DNA from: Candidatus Heimdallarchaeota archaeon
GTDB lineage: Archaea; Asgardarchaeota; Heimdallarchaeia; Heimdallarchaeales; Kariarchaeaceae
Length of the DNA: 10,672 bases
Direction of reading: 5' to 3'
Assembly (NCBI GenBank): GCA_027016475.1
Contig: JALUTL010000269.1
Location: 1 to 10,672 of the forward strand
Below are positions 1 to 7,600 of this stretch, in pieces. The notes under the pieces are model-generated. The model was given only the letters and a program-made list of their open reading frames with translations, ran no database searches and had not been told where the DNA came from. Each line of letters begins with the position of its first letter. Within the stretch, counting starts at the first letter, position 1. The position numbers and the translations under genes were made by a program.

Positions 1-387
1 AATTATGGGTGGTTAAAAGATTGAGAACATAATTTCCTAATTCCTCAAGTTTTCTATCAGCATCTTGACTTCCCAAATCATCCCAGCTAATGGCTATAGC
101 TGGTTCATATCGTGCCTTTTCAGATTCATTTTTCAATTTCGTAAAGTTTTTTTCAACCCTGAAATTTCCTTATCAAGGTATATTGAAATCGACCTCAATC
201 TTTCATGATGTGTCTTTGGAAGTGGCCGAACCTCCTTTTGGATGAGCATTGCTTGGCAAAAATGAGTAAGGGAATAGAAAAATGAAATAAATGCAAGCTT
301 TCTATCAAAACAAGGCTCTTTCATTGTTTTCTCATATAGATAAAAATATTGAATGCACAATTGCAGATGATCCTCAGCCTTTGGCAT
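1..387 (-). pseudogene. HEPN-like helical protein, frameshifted and cut by the left window edge
   Basis: The ATG is at 387-385, 6 nt after the stop of the upstream gene, so this looks like the last visible gene of the 3832-to-1 operon. The first frame gives 84 residues and stops at 133. The adjacent frame then continues without a stop to the window edge (beginning NFTKLKNESEKARYEP). The switch is at an A7 run (plus 147-153); one extra A would join the frames. The joined product is all-helical in character, with a hydrophobic helix around residues 31-52 (AFISFFYSLTHFCQAMLI) followed by R-PLPKT-H at about residues 54-60. This resembles the YYA-helix plus 'kTH' pattern of HEPN-fold proteins, some of which are RNases or partners of nucleotidyltransferase antitoxins. 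Activity cannot be inferred: the match is by eye, the frame is broken and the C-terminus is not visible. Confidence 0.5.
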
Positions 388-393
388 TGTGGC

Positions 394-912
394 TCATTCC
401 TTTCCCAATTCCCCGACTGTGATGTCCGTGATATCATAAACATCCAAATCTGGCTTGACCAACGCAAACTCATTTTCAGAAAGAATAATGACATTCACAC
501 CATGTTCTATCATGAAATCTGCTGCTATTTCATAAACTATTTCTTGGTTGGAGGGATCTACAATAAAAAAATGAAAAATCATTATTCTCCTGTATCAATA
601 CCAGCCTAGTAGACGGATCTAGAAGTTCTCTTTTCGCATAGACCAAATCCGTCATTTTCCCAAAAAGCTCTATGCAATCTAATTTATCCTTGCCGATATT
701 TGCATCAAGAGAATCTATCTTTGCCTCAAGTTGGGCCACTTTTTCTTTAAGAATTTTTACTTCATCAGCCTTCTCCTCAACTCATTTATGTTCAAATATT
801 CTGAAACATACGAAAGAATCTCCAATCTCAAAAATTTTGCAATTTCCTCATGATCAAGCTGTGAAGTTGTTGTATTCGAACTTGGCCTTATATCGATTGT
901 TTCTGAATTCAT
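394..912 (-). pseudogene. Coiled-coil protein with C-terminal alpha/beta-like domain, two compensating frame changes
   Basis: The ATG at 912-910 overlaps the upstream TGA (ATGA) and has a strong GAGGTGA site 4 nt upstream. Frame 1 runs to a TAA at 759-757. A second frame then carries residues from about 781 down to 572, and the first frame resumes to the TGA at 396-394. The joined reading is 172 residues: an N-terminal helical part, a heptad-rich segment (VEEKADEVKILKEKVAQLEA), then a strand/helix domain (FFIVDPSNQEIVYEIAADFM). The first switch lies between 784 and 757. The second fits removal of one T from a T7 run (plus 565-571). Alternatively the last 62 residues are a separate gene: there is an ATG at 582-580 with GGAG 4 nt before it. 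I recognise no family. The position between a membrane-anchored protein and a HEPN-like protein suggests one complex or pathway, which is inference. Confidence 0.5.
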
Positions 913-1631
913 CGTCTCACCTCAATTAAGTATGTCGCAATGCAAAACGCACTAATCCAAATGAGTATTTCAATAACAGAGTTTGATTCTGTCCTTTCTT
1001 CTTCCAGCAATTCTTTAATTTTTTCTAATGAAAACTGACTGTCAGTTACAATTACTTTTGCCAACCAATTCTGCATTTCCCCCAAAACTTTTCCTTCCAA
1101 AATCATTTGACTCAAATTATTAACTGCGTGAGAAATCGGGTATATAAAAGGAGAGTCCATAATTTGATTTCTGCTGAGAAAATTGGATGGGTTTATGGCA
1201 TTACGTTCAAAATCTACTGAAAGATTTTTGACCCGAATTGCAAGGGTTTTCATTGATATTTCAGTTTCCGTTGCAAGTACATCAAGTAACATGACACATT
1301 TTCTTTTTCCAAGATTCTCAATCATATGGAACGATTTGGTGCCCTTCCATTCCTCCAAAAACTCCTGCCAATTGGACTTAATGCCATTGAAGAAGTGAAA
1401 CCTTCCTGCTGAAAAGGCGGAAGGGAAAAATATGTCATAAGTATTTTTCATGCGACGAAGCTCAACTTCTAAATCTTCGGAATTTGTTAACATGATCTGC
1501 TGAATCTCCTTGAATTTCTCCTTCGTCAAAATCATTTCATTATTTGAACCTTCACGCATTATTATCCTCAAAAAGCTTTCTTCAGTGCCAGAAGTCAAAT
1601 TTTTCTTGATATGACTGTAACTGTCTCTCAA
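909..1631 (-). CDS. Protein of unknown function with C-terminal membrane anchor
   Basis: The first standard start in frame is a TTG at 1631, giving 240 residues, but the same frame is open upstream to a TAG at 1784-1782. That extra stretch of about 50 codons reads like protein (for example AIPWTILFIKPWTQTSDW), so the TTG is probably not the true start. No ATG, GTG or TTG exists further upstream in frame. An ATG at 1839-1837 with GGAGG before it lies in a neighbouring frame, so one indel could give the real N-terminus. The body is soluble and helix-rich. The last 25 residues hold one hydrophobic span (IEILIWISAFCIATYLIEV) ending in Arg-Arg, as in tail-anchored or C-terminally anchored proteins. 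The gene overlaps the next by 4 nt (ATGA). I recognise no family. Interest lies in its place in a compact operon with an LRR-like, a coiled-coil and a HEPN-like protein. Confidence 0.65.
   Translation of the reverse strand: MRDSYSHIKKNLTSGTEESFLRIIMREGSNNEMILTKEKFKEIQQIMLTNSEDLEVELRRMKNTYDIFFPSAFSAGRFHFFNGIKSNWQEFLEEWKGTKSFHMIENLGKRKCVMLLDVLATETEISMKTLAIRVKNLSVDFERNAINPSNFLSRNQIMDSPFIYPISHAVNNLSQMILEGKVLGEMQNWLAKVIVTDSQFSLEKIKELLEEERTESNSVIEILIWISAFCIATYLIEVRR
917..923 (-). promoter_or_regulatory. Ribosome binding site GAGGTGA
   Basis: GAGGTGA lies 4 nt upstream of the ATG at 912, inside the last codons of the preceding gene. It matches the anti-Shine-Dalgarno sequence well and fixes the start of the coiled-coil gene. 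Together with the ATGA overlap it indicates translational coupling between the two genes. Confidence 0.7.
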
Positions 1632-1801
1632 AAACTGGCTATCATTGGGAAAATCTGGAAATAGGGCGAGGAGGTGATTCCAATCGGAAGTTTGAGTCCA
1701 TGGTTTGATAAAGAGTATCGTCCATGGGATAGCGGCGAAATCGTCTCGCCAAGTCGTCTGCTTCAGCGGCTGAATAAGTTCCTATCGGAACTTGACGATA
1801 C

Positions 1802-3832
1802 CTATTCGATGTCTGGAACAATCGAAGGATCAGTTCCATATTCCTCCATGAGTTGCTGAAGCTTTGCCTGCCGTTTTTCGTAACTTTCTCTTTTTGAACC
1901 TTTGGTCTGAACCTGTGCAGTGCCAATGCCCGAACTGTCTTCAAATTCACATTCAAACAGATAGAGCTTGACAGAAGGATGAACCATCGGAACACGCTCA
2001 AGGTCAACGCAATCAAGCACCAATTGTTTCAGCTTTTTCAAATGCTCAATCCCTCTCAGCAAAGGCTCTGCCGAATTGATTGGGGCAACAATTTCGATAA
2101 GCTCCAAATTGGGGGCAAACTCATGGATGCTTTCCCCATCTAGAATAATGCTGTGAGCCACACGCAATCGTTCCAAATGTGGCAACTGAATCCCTGGAGA
2201 GATTCTGAACCTGCATATTGAGATAAAGAGATGCTTAAGGGAGACCGGGAGATACTTTGTGTCTAATTCAAGTGCGTCCGCCTGTATCCTCCATAAATTC
2301 GATAGCTCTTTCAAGTTTACCGGCGAAAATGGTGGATTACGTCTTATCATGTTTTGAATTTGGTGTACTTCATCGCAATCACCTCCATTCGAAATTGTAA
2401 TCATTTCGAGACCTCTCAAACGTTCTATTCCGCGAAGAAACGGAAATGTTTGGTTGACATATAATTGAAGGTACTTTGTGCTATTGTTAAGAACTGTCGG
2501 CAAAACATCCATATTTGGACAGTAAATCAGCATAGATTCCGCAAATGGAAATTCAAATAGATACTTGCTTAAATGGTTTGCCATTATCACCACTTCAACA
2601 ATACGACGGGAAGATGAGTTTATCCTAAAGTCCACCCTTTGAAGTGCCGCACTCCACATCCCAAGCTGTGATGCCAAAGAAATGACACAATTGCCATCGT
2701 CATCCACCGAAGGCCAAAACCGCTTGGATGACAGGTTTTGGGAGCCGAAAAGAATATTGTATTCCGCAAGCATAAGTTCCACTATCTCAATGTCTGATGG
2801 ATTCATTAATTCATCCAACCTTTCTGGCACCTTGCTTTCTCCATATTCTGTAATTATGCGGAAAGCCTGTGGTTGGGGATCAGCATTTGCGGAAGTGTCA
2901 TTGAATTGCTCAACAAGCCGAAATTCAATCCCAAACTCGTTGGTCTCCAGCCCTTTCACCCACTCATCATATGGTTCAGTTTTCAGGAAATATGGATTAA
3001 TTACCCGATTATAGCAAAATCGACTAGAATCGAAGGCGTTTTCCATAATTATGGCAAGCACTGCCTGCCAACCGCGCGGAAGCCTTTCCCTGCTGTCCAG
3101 CAAGTTCCTAAAAAAATCCCCGTGTTTCTGTCGCACTTTTTCGGAGCAAAGAAGGCCCCCAACTGTATGGATGCCATTTAATGACAGCAGGTACTCCAAC
3201 GACATTTGATCGGTCAGAAGCATGTCACGCAAGTAAAACAGATAATGAAGCAGATATTCTCTCAAATGGATTTCATGGCTCCTGTACTGAGATTTGTCCT
3301 TCAATTCAGGTATCCGGACATCACCACTTTCGGCATTCAGGAATCCCTCTAGGTTGATCTCTTCAAAAAACTTCCAATTGTGAGCAACCAGCCAGTTTGA
3401 AACAAAATGGTAGAATTCCTGACGTGAAAGGTCAAGGATTGCCTCTGTCGGCTTGTCACCGAACACAATGTCCTTGAGCCCGTATCTGTCGCCTTCCTTC
3501 CAGTAGGTCGCAAACATGCCCCCGAAATAGTCCCATTTCTTTGGCCCCCATGTGCCGAACAGGTTCATGTACCTATAGGAACGGATTCTAAACTCATTAT
3601 ATTTCATTCCCCTCTCAGTCAGCATGGCCTGTTTGATCTTCTCGGCTGCTTTCTTCAATTCAGGTGTCATAAACCCATAATAGTCCTCATAGGTGTCCAC
3701 AAACAGCAGAATCAGCGGCCAGCTCATGGAGGTCTTCAAGCCCGTTTCTCTGAAGGTCATCTTCCCCTGAAGATAGACCGCAAGGTGACCCACTTCCAAA
3801 TAGAACAGGGCCTTGATGTCTTCCATTGACAT
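1802..3832 (-). CDS. 676-residue protein with C-terminal leucine-rich-repeat-like region
   Basis: Intact gene; the ATG at 3832 is about 20 nt downstream of a TATA-like box, consistent with a leaderless transcript. A second ATG lies two codons later. Residues 1-400 are a predicted soluble, helical and aromatic-rich region without a family I know (for example YFGGMFATYWKEGDRYGL near residue 100). From about residue 465 to 625 there are irregular repeats of LxxLxxLxI/VxxC type: LRGLEMITIS (about 470), LPVSLKHLFISICRF (525), LPHLERLRV (548), APNLELIEI (569), LKKLKQLVLDC (597) and HPSVKLYLFEC (616). These match the beta-strand face of leucine-rich repeats, which usually bind proteins. The C-terminal 45 residues are charged and probably helical (SYEKRQAKLQQLMEEYG). 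No signal peptide or membrane span is visible. It is the first gene of the minus-strand operon and may be its recognition component, which is inference. The LRR call is by eye. Confidence 0.8.
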   Translation of the reverse strand: MSMEDIKALFYLEVGHLAVYLQGKMTFRETGLKTSMSWPLILLFVDTYEDYYGFMTPELKKAAEKIKQAMLTERGMKYNEFRIRSYRYMNLFGTWGPKKWDYFGGMFATYWKEGDRYGLKDIVFGDKPTEAILDLSRQEFYHFVSNWLVAHNWKFFEEINLEGFLNAESGDVRIPELKDKSQYRSHEIHLREYLLHYLFYLRDMLLTDQMSLEYLLSLNGIHTVGGLLCSEKVRQKHGDFFRNLLDSRERLPRGWQAVLAIIMENAFDSSRFCYNRVINPYFLKTEPYDEWVKGLETNEFGIEFRLVEQFNDTSANADPQPQAFRIITEYGESKVPERLDELMNPSDIEIVELMLAEYNILFGSQNLSSKRFWPSVDDDGNCVISLASQLGMWSAALQRVDFRINSSSRRIVEVVIMANHLSKYLFEFPFAESMLIYCPNMDVLPTVLNNSTKYLQLYVNQTFPFLRGIERLRGLEMITISNGGDCDEVHQIQNMIRRNPPFSPVNLKELSNLWRIQADALELDTKYLPVSLKHLFISICRFRISPGIQLPHLERLRVAHSIILDGESIHEFAPNLELIEIVAPINSAEPLLRGIEHLKKLKQLVLDCVDLERVPMVHPSVKLYLFECEFEDSSGIGTAQVQTKGSKRESYEKRQAKLQQLMEEYGTDPSIVPDIE

Positions 3833-3847
3833 AGGAAAAAAACTACA

Positions 3848-3857
3848 CTATTTAAGC
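3848..3857 (-). promoter_or_regulatory. Archaeal TATA-like box (GCTTAAATAG)
   Basis: On the minus strand GCTTAAATAG is centred about 20 nt before the ATG at 3832. Archaeal transcription starts about 22-27 nt downstream of the TATA centre, so the transcript would begin at or next to the ATG. No Shine-Dalgarno sequence lies between them (the spacer is mostly T), which agrees with leaderless translation. Confidence 0.5.
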
Positions 3858-3970
3858 AACTAAGCTTTCACATGGATGTATACCCAGTCCTACCCCTCGA
3901 GATCTCCATTGACGTCAGGTTCAAGAGCCGACATGGACAATCGCTGATCCCCCTTATATCAAAATGGGAA

Positions 3971-4002
3971 TCAGTCAACCAAATCAGGGGTTGAATAACT
4001 GA
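3971..4002. repeat. Small inverted repeat (bulged hairpin)
   Basis: TCAGT-CAACC (3971-3980) pairs with GGTTG (3989-3993) and ACTGA (3998-4002) across an 8-nt loop, with a 4-nt bulge (aata). It lies in the 220-bp divergent spacer between the LRR-like operon and the VOC gene, upstream of both. It could be an operator or chance; there is no T-run to make it a terminator. Confidence 0.3.
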
Positions 4003-4073
4003 CACTCCATTACGCAAACAAAAAATGTGCCAGACATTCGATACGCTTATGAATTCTTGCGAAACCAAAATTT

Positions 4074-4451
4074 ATTCTCAAATTTAAACTGTTCAGTATC
4101 TTCGTCGACGATCAGACCAAAGCAGTCAAGTTTTACACTGAAATTTTGGGGTTTCAGATTGTTAGAAACATACCTGCCGGACAATTTCATTTCGTGACCA
4201 TAGGAACAGAACAAATCGAGTTGTTGCTTGAACCCAATGACAACCCCCTTGCCAAAAACTATCAGCAGGGATTGAAAAAACAGGGAATCCCTGCACTGAC
4301 CCTGTTTACAGAAGATCTGGATCAGGAATTTAACCGACTGAAAGAAAAAGTGACTTTTGTCACTGAACCAACCAAAACAGAATATGGATATCTGGCCATA
4401 ATTGACGATACCTGCGGAAATCTTGTCCAAATCTTTCAAGAAGAACAATAA
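4074..4451 (+). CDS. VOC (glyoxalase/bleomycin-resistance fold) family protein, start codon unclear
   Basis: The protein has the layout of short VOC-superfamily members: an opening strand LFSIFVDDQTKAVKFYTEIL, then GFQIVRN, HFVTIGTEQIELLLEP, a second half starting GIPALTLFTEDLDQEFNRLK, and the closing strands YLAIIDDTCGNLVQIFQ. The family binds metals and diverse small substrates; this one's substrate is unknown. The final metal-ligand position appears to be Gln rather than Glu. Fold-complete translation needs to begin near 4074-4077, but no ATG, GTG or TTG exists there. The frame is open from a TGA at 4050, and the coordinate given uses an ATT at 4074. The only standard start (TTG, 4146) would remove the first beta-alpha unit. 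A weak TTATGAA about 25 nt upstream of 4074 could be a TATA box. It is the lone plus-strand gene, convergent with the tRNA, and similar short VOC genes are common in bacteria, so lateral acquisition is possible. Confidence 0.75.
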   Translation: MLKFKLFSIFVDDQTKAVKFYTEILGFQIVRNIPAGQFHFVTIGTEQIELLLEPNDNPLAKNYQQGLKKQGIPALTLFTEDLDQEFNRLKEKVTFVTEPTKTEYGYLAIIDDTCGNLVQIFQEEQ

Positions 4452-4474
4452 ATGGCCAAGTAATCAAGCCATTT
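4450..4474 (+). terminator. Hairpin after the VOC gene
   Basis: AAATGGC (4450-4456) and GCCATTT (4468-4474) form a 7-bp stem with an 11-nt loop, starting at the VOC stop codon. No U-tract follows, so it may be a processing or stability element rather than a terminator. It separates the convergent VOC and tRNA genes. Confidence 0.3.
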
Positions 4475-4512
4475 GGACATTCCTAAACTGAAATTCTGCA
4501 CTTGAAAATCAT

Positions 4513-4517
4513 AAAAA
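4513..4517 (-). terminator. T-run after the tRNA
   Basis: The minus strand reads TTGTTTTTATGATTTTC directly after A73. Short T-tracts without a hairpin are the usual archaeal termination signal. Confidence 0.4.
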
Positions 4518-4520
4518 CAA

Positions 4521-4621
4521 TGCGCGAGCCGGGAAATCCGTCCGATCATCACAACGATCTGAAATTCGAACCCGGGTCTCAGCCGTGGCAGGGCCGTATA
4601 CTACCACTATACTACTCGCGC
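4521..4621 (-). tRNA. tRNA-Gly(GCC) with a T-loop intron
   Basis: The acceptor stem GCGCGAG/CTCGCGC is perfect (4621-4615 with 4528-4522), with A73 at 4521 and no encoded CCA. The D-arm is GTAT-AGTGGTA-GTAT with G-U pairs at its ends. The anticodon arm is CGGCC-CTGCCAC-GGCTG, with anticodon GCC. A 4-nt variable loop follows. The T-stem is CCGGG/CCCGG. The mature RNA is 71 nt; 30 extra nt sit between A59 and T60 of the T-loop. The 5' exon is 4621-4565 and the 3' exon 4534-4521. Removing the insert gives the standard loop TTCGAAT. The gene lies 64 bp downstream of the 1278-residue protein gene on the same strand and would decode GGC/GGT. Confidence 0.95.
4535..4564 (-). other. Archaeal tRNA intron (position 59/60) with canonical bulge-helix-bulge
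   Basis: The 30-nt insert folds with its exons into a textbook BHB. The outer helix is the T-stem. The 4-bp central helix is exon TTCG with intron CGGA (one G-U). The two 3-nt bulges are AAT (5' site, cut AA^T) and TTT (3' site, cut TT^T). The inner helix is TTC/GGA plus GATC/GATC with one bulged A and an 8-nt loop. Cutting after the second base of each bulge, as the archaeal endonuclease does, restores a normal T-loop exactly. Confidence 0.9.
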
Positions 4622-4642
4622 ATTTGTGGTTATTTTTGCGTG

Positions 4643-4661
4643 ATATTTGATTGACTTAAAG
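4643..4661 (-). promoter_or_regulatory. Candidate tRNA promoter region
   Basis: Two TATA-like sequences lie upstream of the tRNA on the minus strand. AAATAT (4648-4643) is centred about 24 nt before the 5' end, and CTTTAAG (4661-4655) about 37 nt before it. The nearer one would start transcription at the mature 5' end, the farther one would give a leader of about 12 nt. Confidence 0.35.
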
Positions 4662-4685
4662 TTTTCGGAAGTGCATTGGAAGTTG

Positions 4686-7600
4686 CTAGGGAATGCTGTT
4701 GAAAGTTCTGAATAGTTTTGTGATGATCTTCTGTCCTGTTCGAGACGTTTTGTTTCTTTTTTGCTTTATGATTTTGATGATCTCATCAATGAAGTTGAGG
4801 AAGATTCCACTTGAATTGAGCATAACGATCATGGCATGGAATGCAAGATTGGGTGAATTTTCTGCAATTTCAGAGCTTGACTTGAGAAATTCAGTGAGTT
4901 CATCACTTCCTTCAGCATCATTGAGAGATACGGGCATCTTATGAATTGAGTCTTTTGGGAACACTACAGGCATTGTTTCACCTCTTTTGTAGATGTAAGG
5001 GTATGAGATGATGCGTCCGTCAGTTCCTCGGTATGCAGAGGGGGGCATGAAGAGGAGTGAATTGATTTCAGCGTATTTTGCAAAATCAAAATCGCTTGCT
5101 TGTTCAAAGACTTCGTTTCCCTTGTTTGTCTCTCTGTACAACTTTTCAAAAGCTGCTTTGAGGTCATTCACTTGGGTTGGATCGAGCATCTTTCTTTTGA
5201 TATCAATCAATTTGGAATAGACTGCTCCCCCAACGAGTGTGTCAAAAATGTTGAACTTATCGATCTTGCTATATTTTTTGTTTTCACCTAGGCGGATCTT
5301 GGAGACCAGTAGTTCGTGTTTTTCATATGAAGGGTTGCGCAACAGGTAATTGATGATTTCCTGAGAATACTTGGATTCAAGGAACTTTATTGGCAATTCC
5401 CAATCTGGATGATTTACTATTGCATCCAAATACCAGAGCATGGTATTATGTTCATTGAGTATAACCCTGTCATATTTGGCATTATGGTATTCATACCCAA
5501 AATCTCCAACAGCTCTAGCTTCTTTTTTGAAAGTCCTTCCGTTTGGATGTAACTGTTTGAGTTCGTCAATTCTTCTTTGTGCAATGGAAGTGACTATCTG
5601 CCTTGATTTTTGGTCGATAAGTTCGAATATTGGGCTGATATAATTCCCCACCATTGCCTGTGATGCATCAAAATGAAGATATTCAACTATTTCACTGGGG
5701 TCTCCCTTGTAGTTCGAGATGGCTCCATAGTGCCTTGCCGCTCCAGTTTTAGGATCAGTGAAGAAATAGTGACTGGTGTTTTTCCATGCATCGGAAAATG
5801 CCTCGAAGGAATATGTTGTTTCGAAGACCTTGTCATTGCCAACCTTTCTATAAATTGAAAATGCAGTCAAAGGAGGCGGCAACATTGGGACTTCTCCGAT
5901 GACTTGACGCACGATTCCCTCCTTGACCATCGTTTCGAAGACAAGCATTAAATTCATCAGTGATGGGTTCATGATTGAATTCCCTTTATGGCTCATTTTT
6001 CTGTACTTATTCAGATATTTGGGGAGATCAGTTTTTGAATTAGTTGGGAAGTCAGTCTTAATGGAACTTAAGTTTCGCAACGAGTTGCTGTTTTGCTCAA
6101 TCATCTCAATGACTATTCCATTTTGGGTTAATCTCGGCGCAAAGTGTTTTGATTCCAGTCCCAATGATGCCAGTCCCGTTTCGCCAATCAAATCGACAAA
6201 CTGCACTTCCCTAAGATCATATCCGTGTTTGGCTATGTATTGCTTCGACAATGATGAGAATGGCAATGGTTCTTGCAGATCCAAAATAAGGTCTGAATAC
6301 GCTGAACTAAATGCCATATGTTTTGTCATCAATGTTTTGTAGGTATTGATGATTCCCTCTTTACCTCTTGCGATTATTCCGACAGATGTCCCATCTATCT
6401 TTATCTGTCCGAAATAGGCTGAAACCAACGCAAAACAGTCTGACCCGAATATTTTATTATGCATGAACCATTGACGGAGCAGGTTAATGGCTGGTTCAGG
6501 CATTTCATAAACAAATTGCTGAATTGAAGTGTGTTCAGGTGAGGGAAAACGTTTCAGATAAGAATCAATGCAGTCAATGTCCTGCGGTGACAGAAATGCA
6601 GTTCCTACTTTTGCCCTATCTTTGACCAGCTCTTTCAAACAAGGGATTATGACCTGAACAAATACATCCCTCAGTTCGTTTTCCGTTAGACCATAGAATA
6701 TCCTGTTTCCGCTTTTGTCAATCAAATCGAATCCGAAACGGATTTCATTGCCATCTTTTCTAATTAAGCGTGAGCTTGGTTCCAAAATTAGGTTGTAGTC
6801 TGTTCCATTATATTTTACAGGTATTGATGTCGGTGTCGGAGCTTGCTCAACAGTTACAATATTCGATTTTGCAGAAGAAAATTGTCTTGCATTATAGTTT
6901 AACGTTTTGCCAGAATGGGCGAACTCCTCAATAATCGAAACGTCCCAGCAAAATTGAATAATTCTAAAGTATTCCAGTATTTCCTTTTCTATGAATTCTT
7001 CAACTGACCCATACCCTGAATTGCGCTTTGCTATTATGACATTGATATTTTGTAGGACATCAGTCTTTAAATTATCCTTGATAGCAAAGATCGGGTTGGA
7101 ACTGGTCAGAATTTCTCTGAACCCCTCTGTCGTTGAAATAATCTTGGTGAAATCGAACAAATCATCAGCTTTGTTCAGGAAAGAAATTCCGATTAGGTCA
7201 TCGAAACGATTATCCAAAATTTTTATGAATGATGCCATATCGTATTGGCTACGATATCCGATACCCCTCCCAAAATGATCCAGATATAAATCGCCATCAA
7301 AATCTTCTTTCACTATGGCAGAATACATTGGGCTTGTCCCTCCTCTTGTCTTTTCTTCATACTCATAGATCCATCTCTTTCTTGGTTGATTGTCCAAGAT
7401 TTCTATAAGCAATTCGATGTCATTTTGGTCGATTTCATTGGCCAGGCTGCCAAACACGCTTTCCAAGTTAATGTTCCCGTTCTTCAGATTGTCAATTGTC
7501 GATTGAAGGTCGACTTTGACAAGGATATCTGTTCCTTGCCTTCTTGTTTCGGATGAAGCTATTCTCCGGAATGAAATAGATTCATCATGCAGCTTTCTCA

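Noticed and set aside
147..153. Programmed -1 frameshift site in the HEPN-like gene
   Set aside because: The A7 run is not phased as a standard X-XXY-YYZ heptamer (the preceding base is G) and no clear downstream pseudoknot was seen. Slippage remains possible but is not supported above an indel.
1697..1727. Direct repeat GTCCATGG twice, 23 nt apart
   Set aside because: It is only 8 bp, lies within a coding frame, and has no third copy or other structure.
2682..3181. Two overlapping plus-strand open frames of about 100 codons
   Set aside because: Both are antisense to the LRR-like gene, whose frame has clear repeat structure across this strand pair.
3868..4068. 66-codon minus-strand frame upstream of the LRR-like gene
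   Set aside because: It sits on the operon's promoter and the VOC upstream region, has no protein-like features and overlaps the hairpin.
4521..4621. tRNA as an integration site for an element carrying the 1278-residue gene
   Set aside because: No second copy of the tRNA 3' end and no integrase gene are visible in the window.
5923..6342. 139-codon open frame on the plus strand
   Set aside because: It lies wholly inside the intact 1278-residue gene on the other strand, has no promoter or ribosome binding site, and its composition looks like an antisense shadow.
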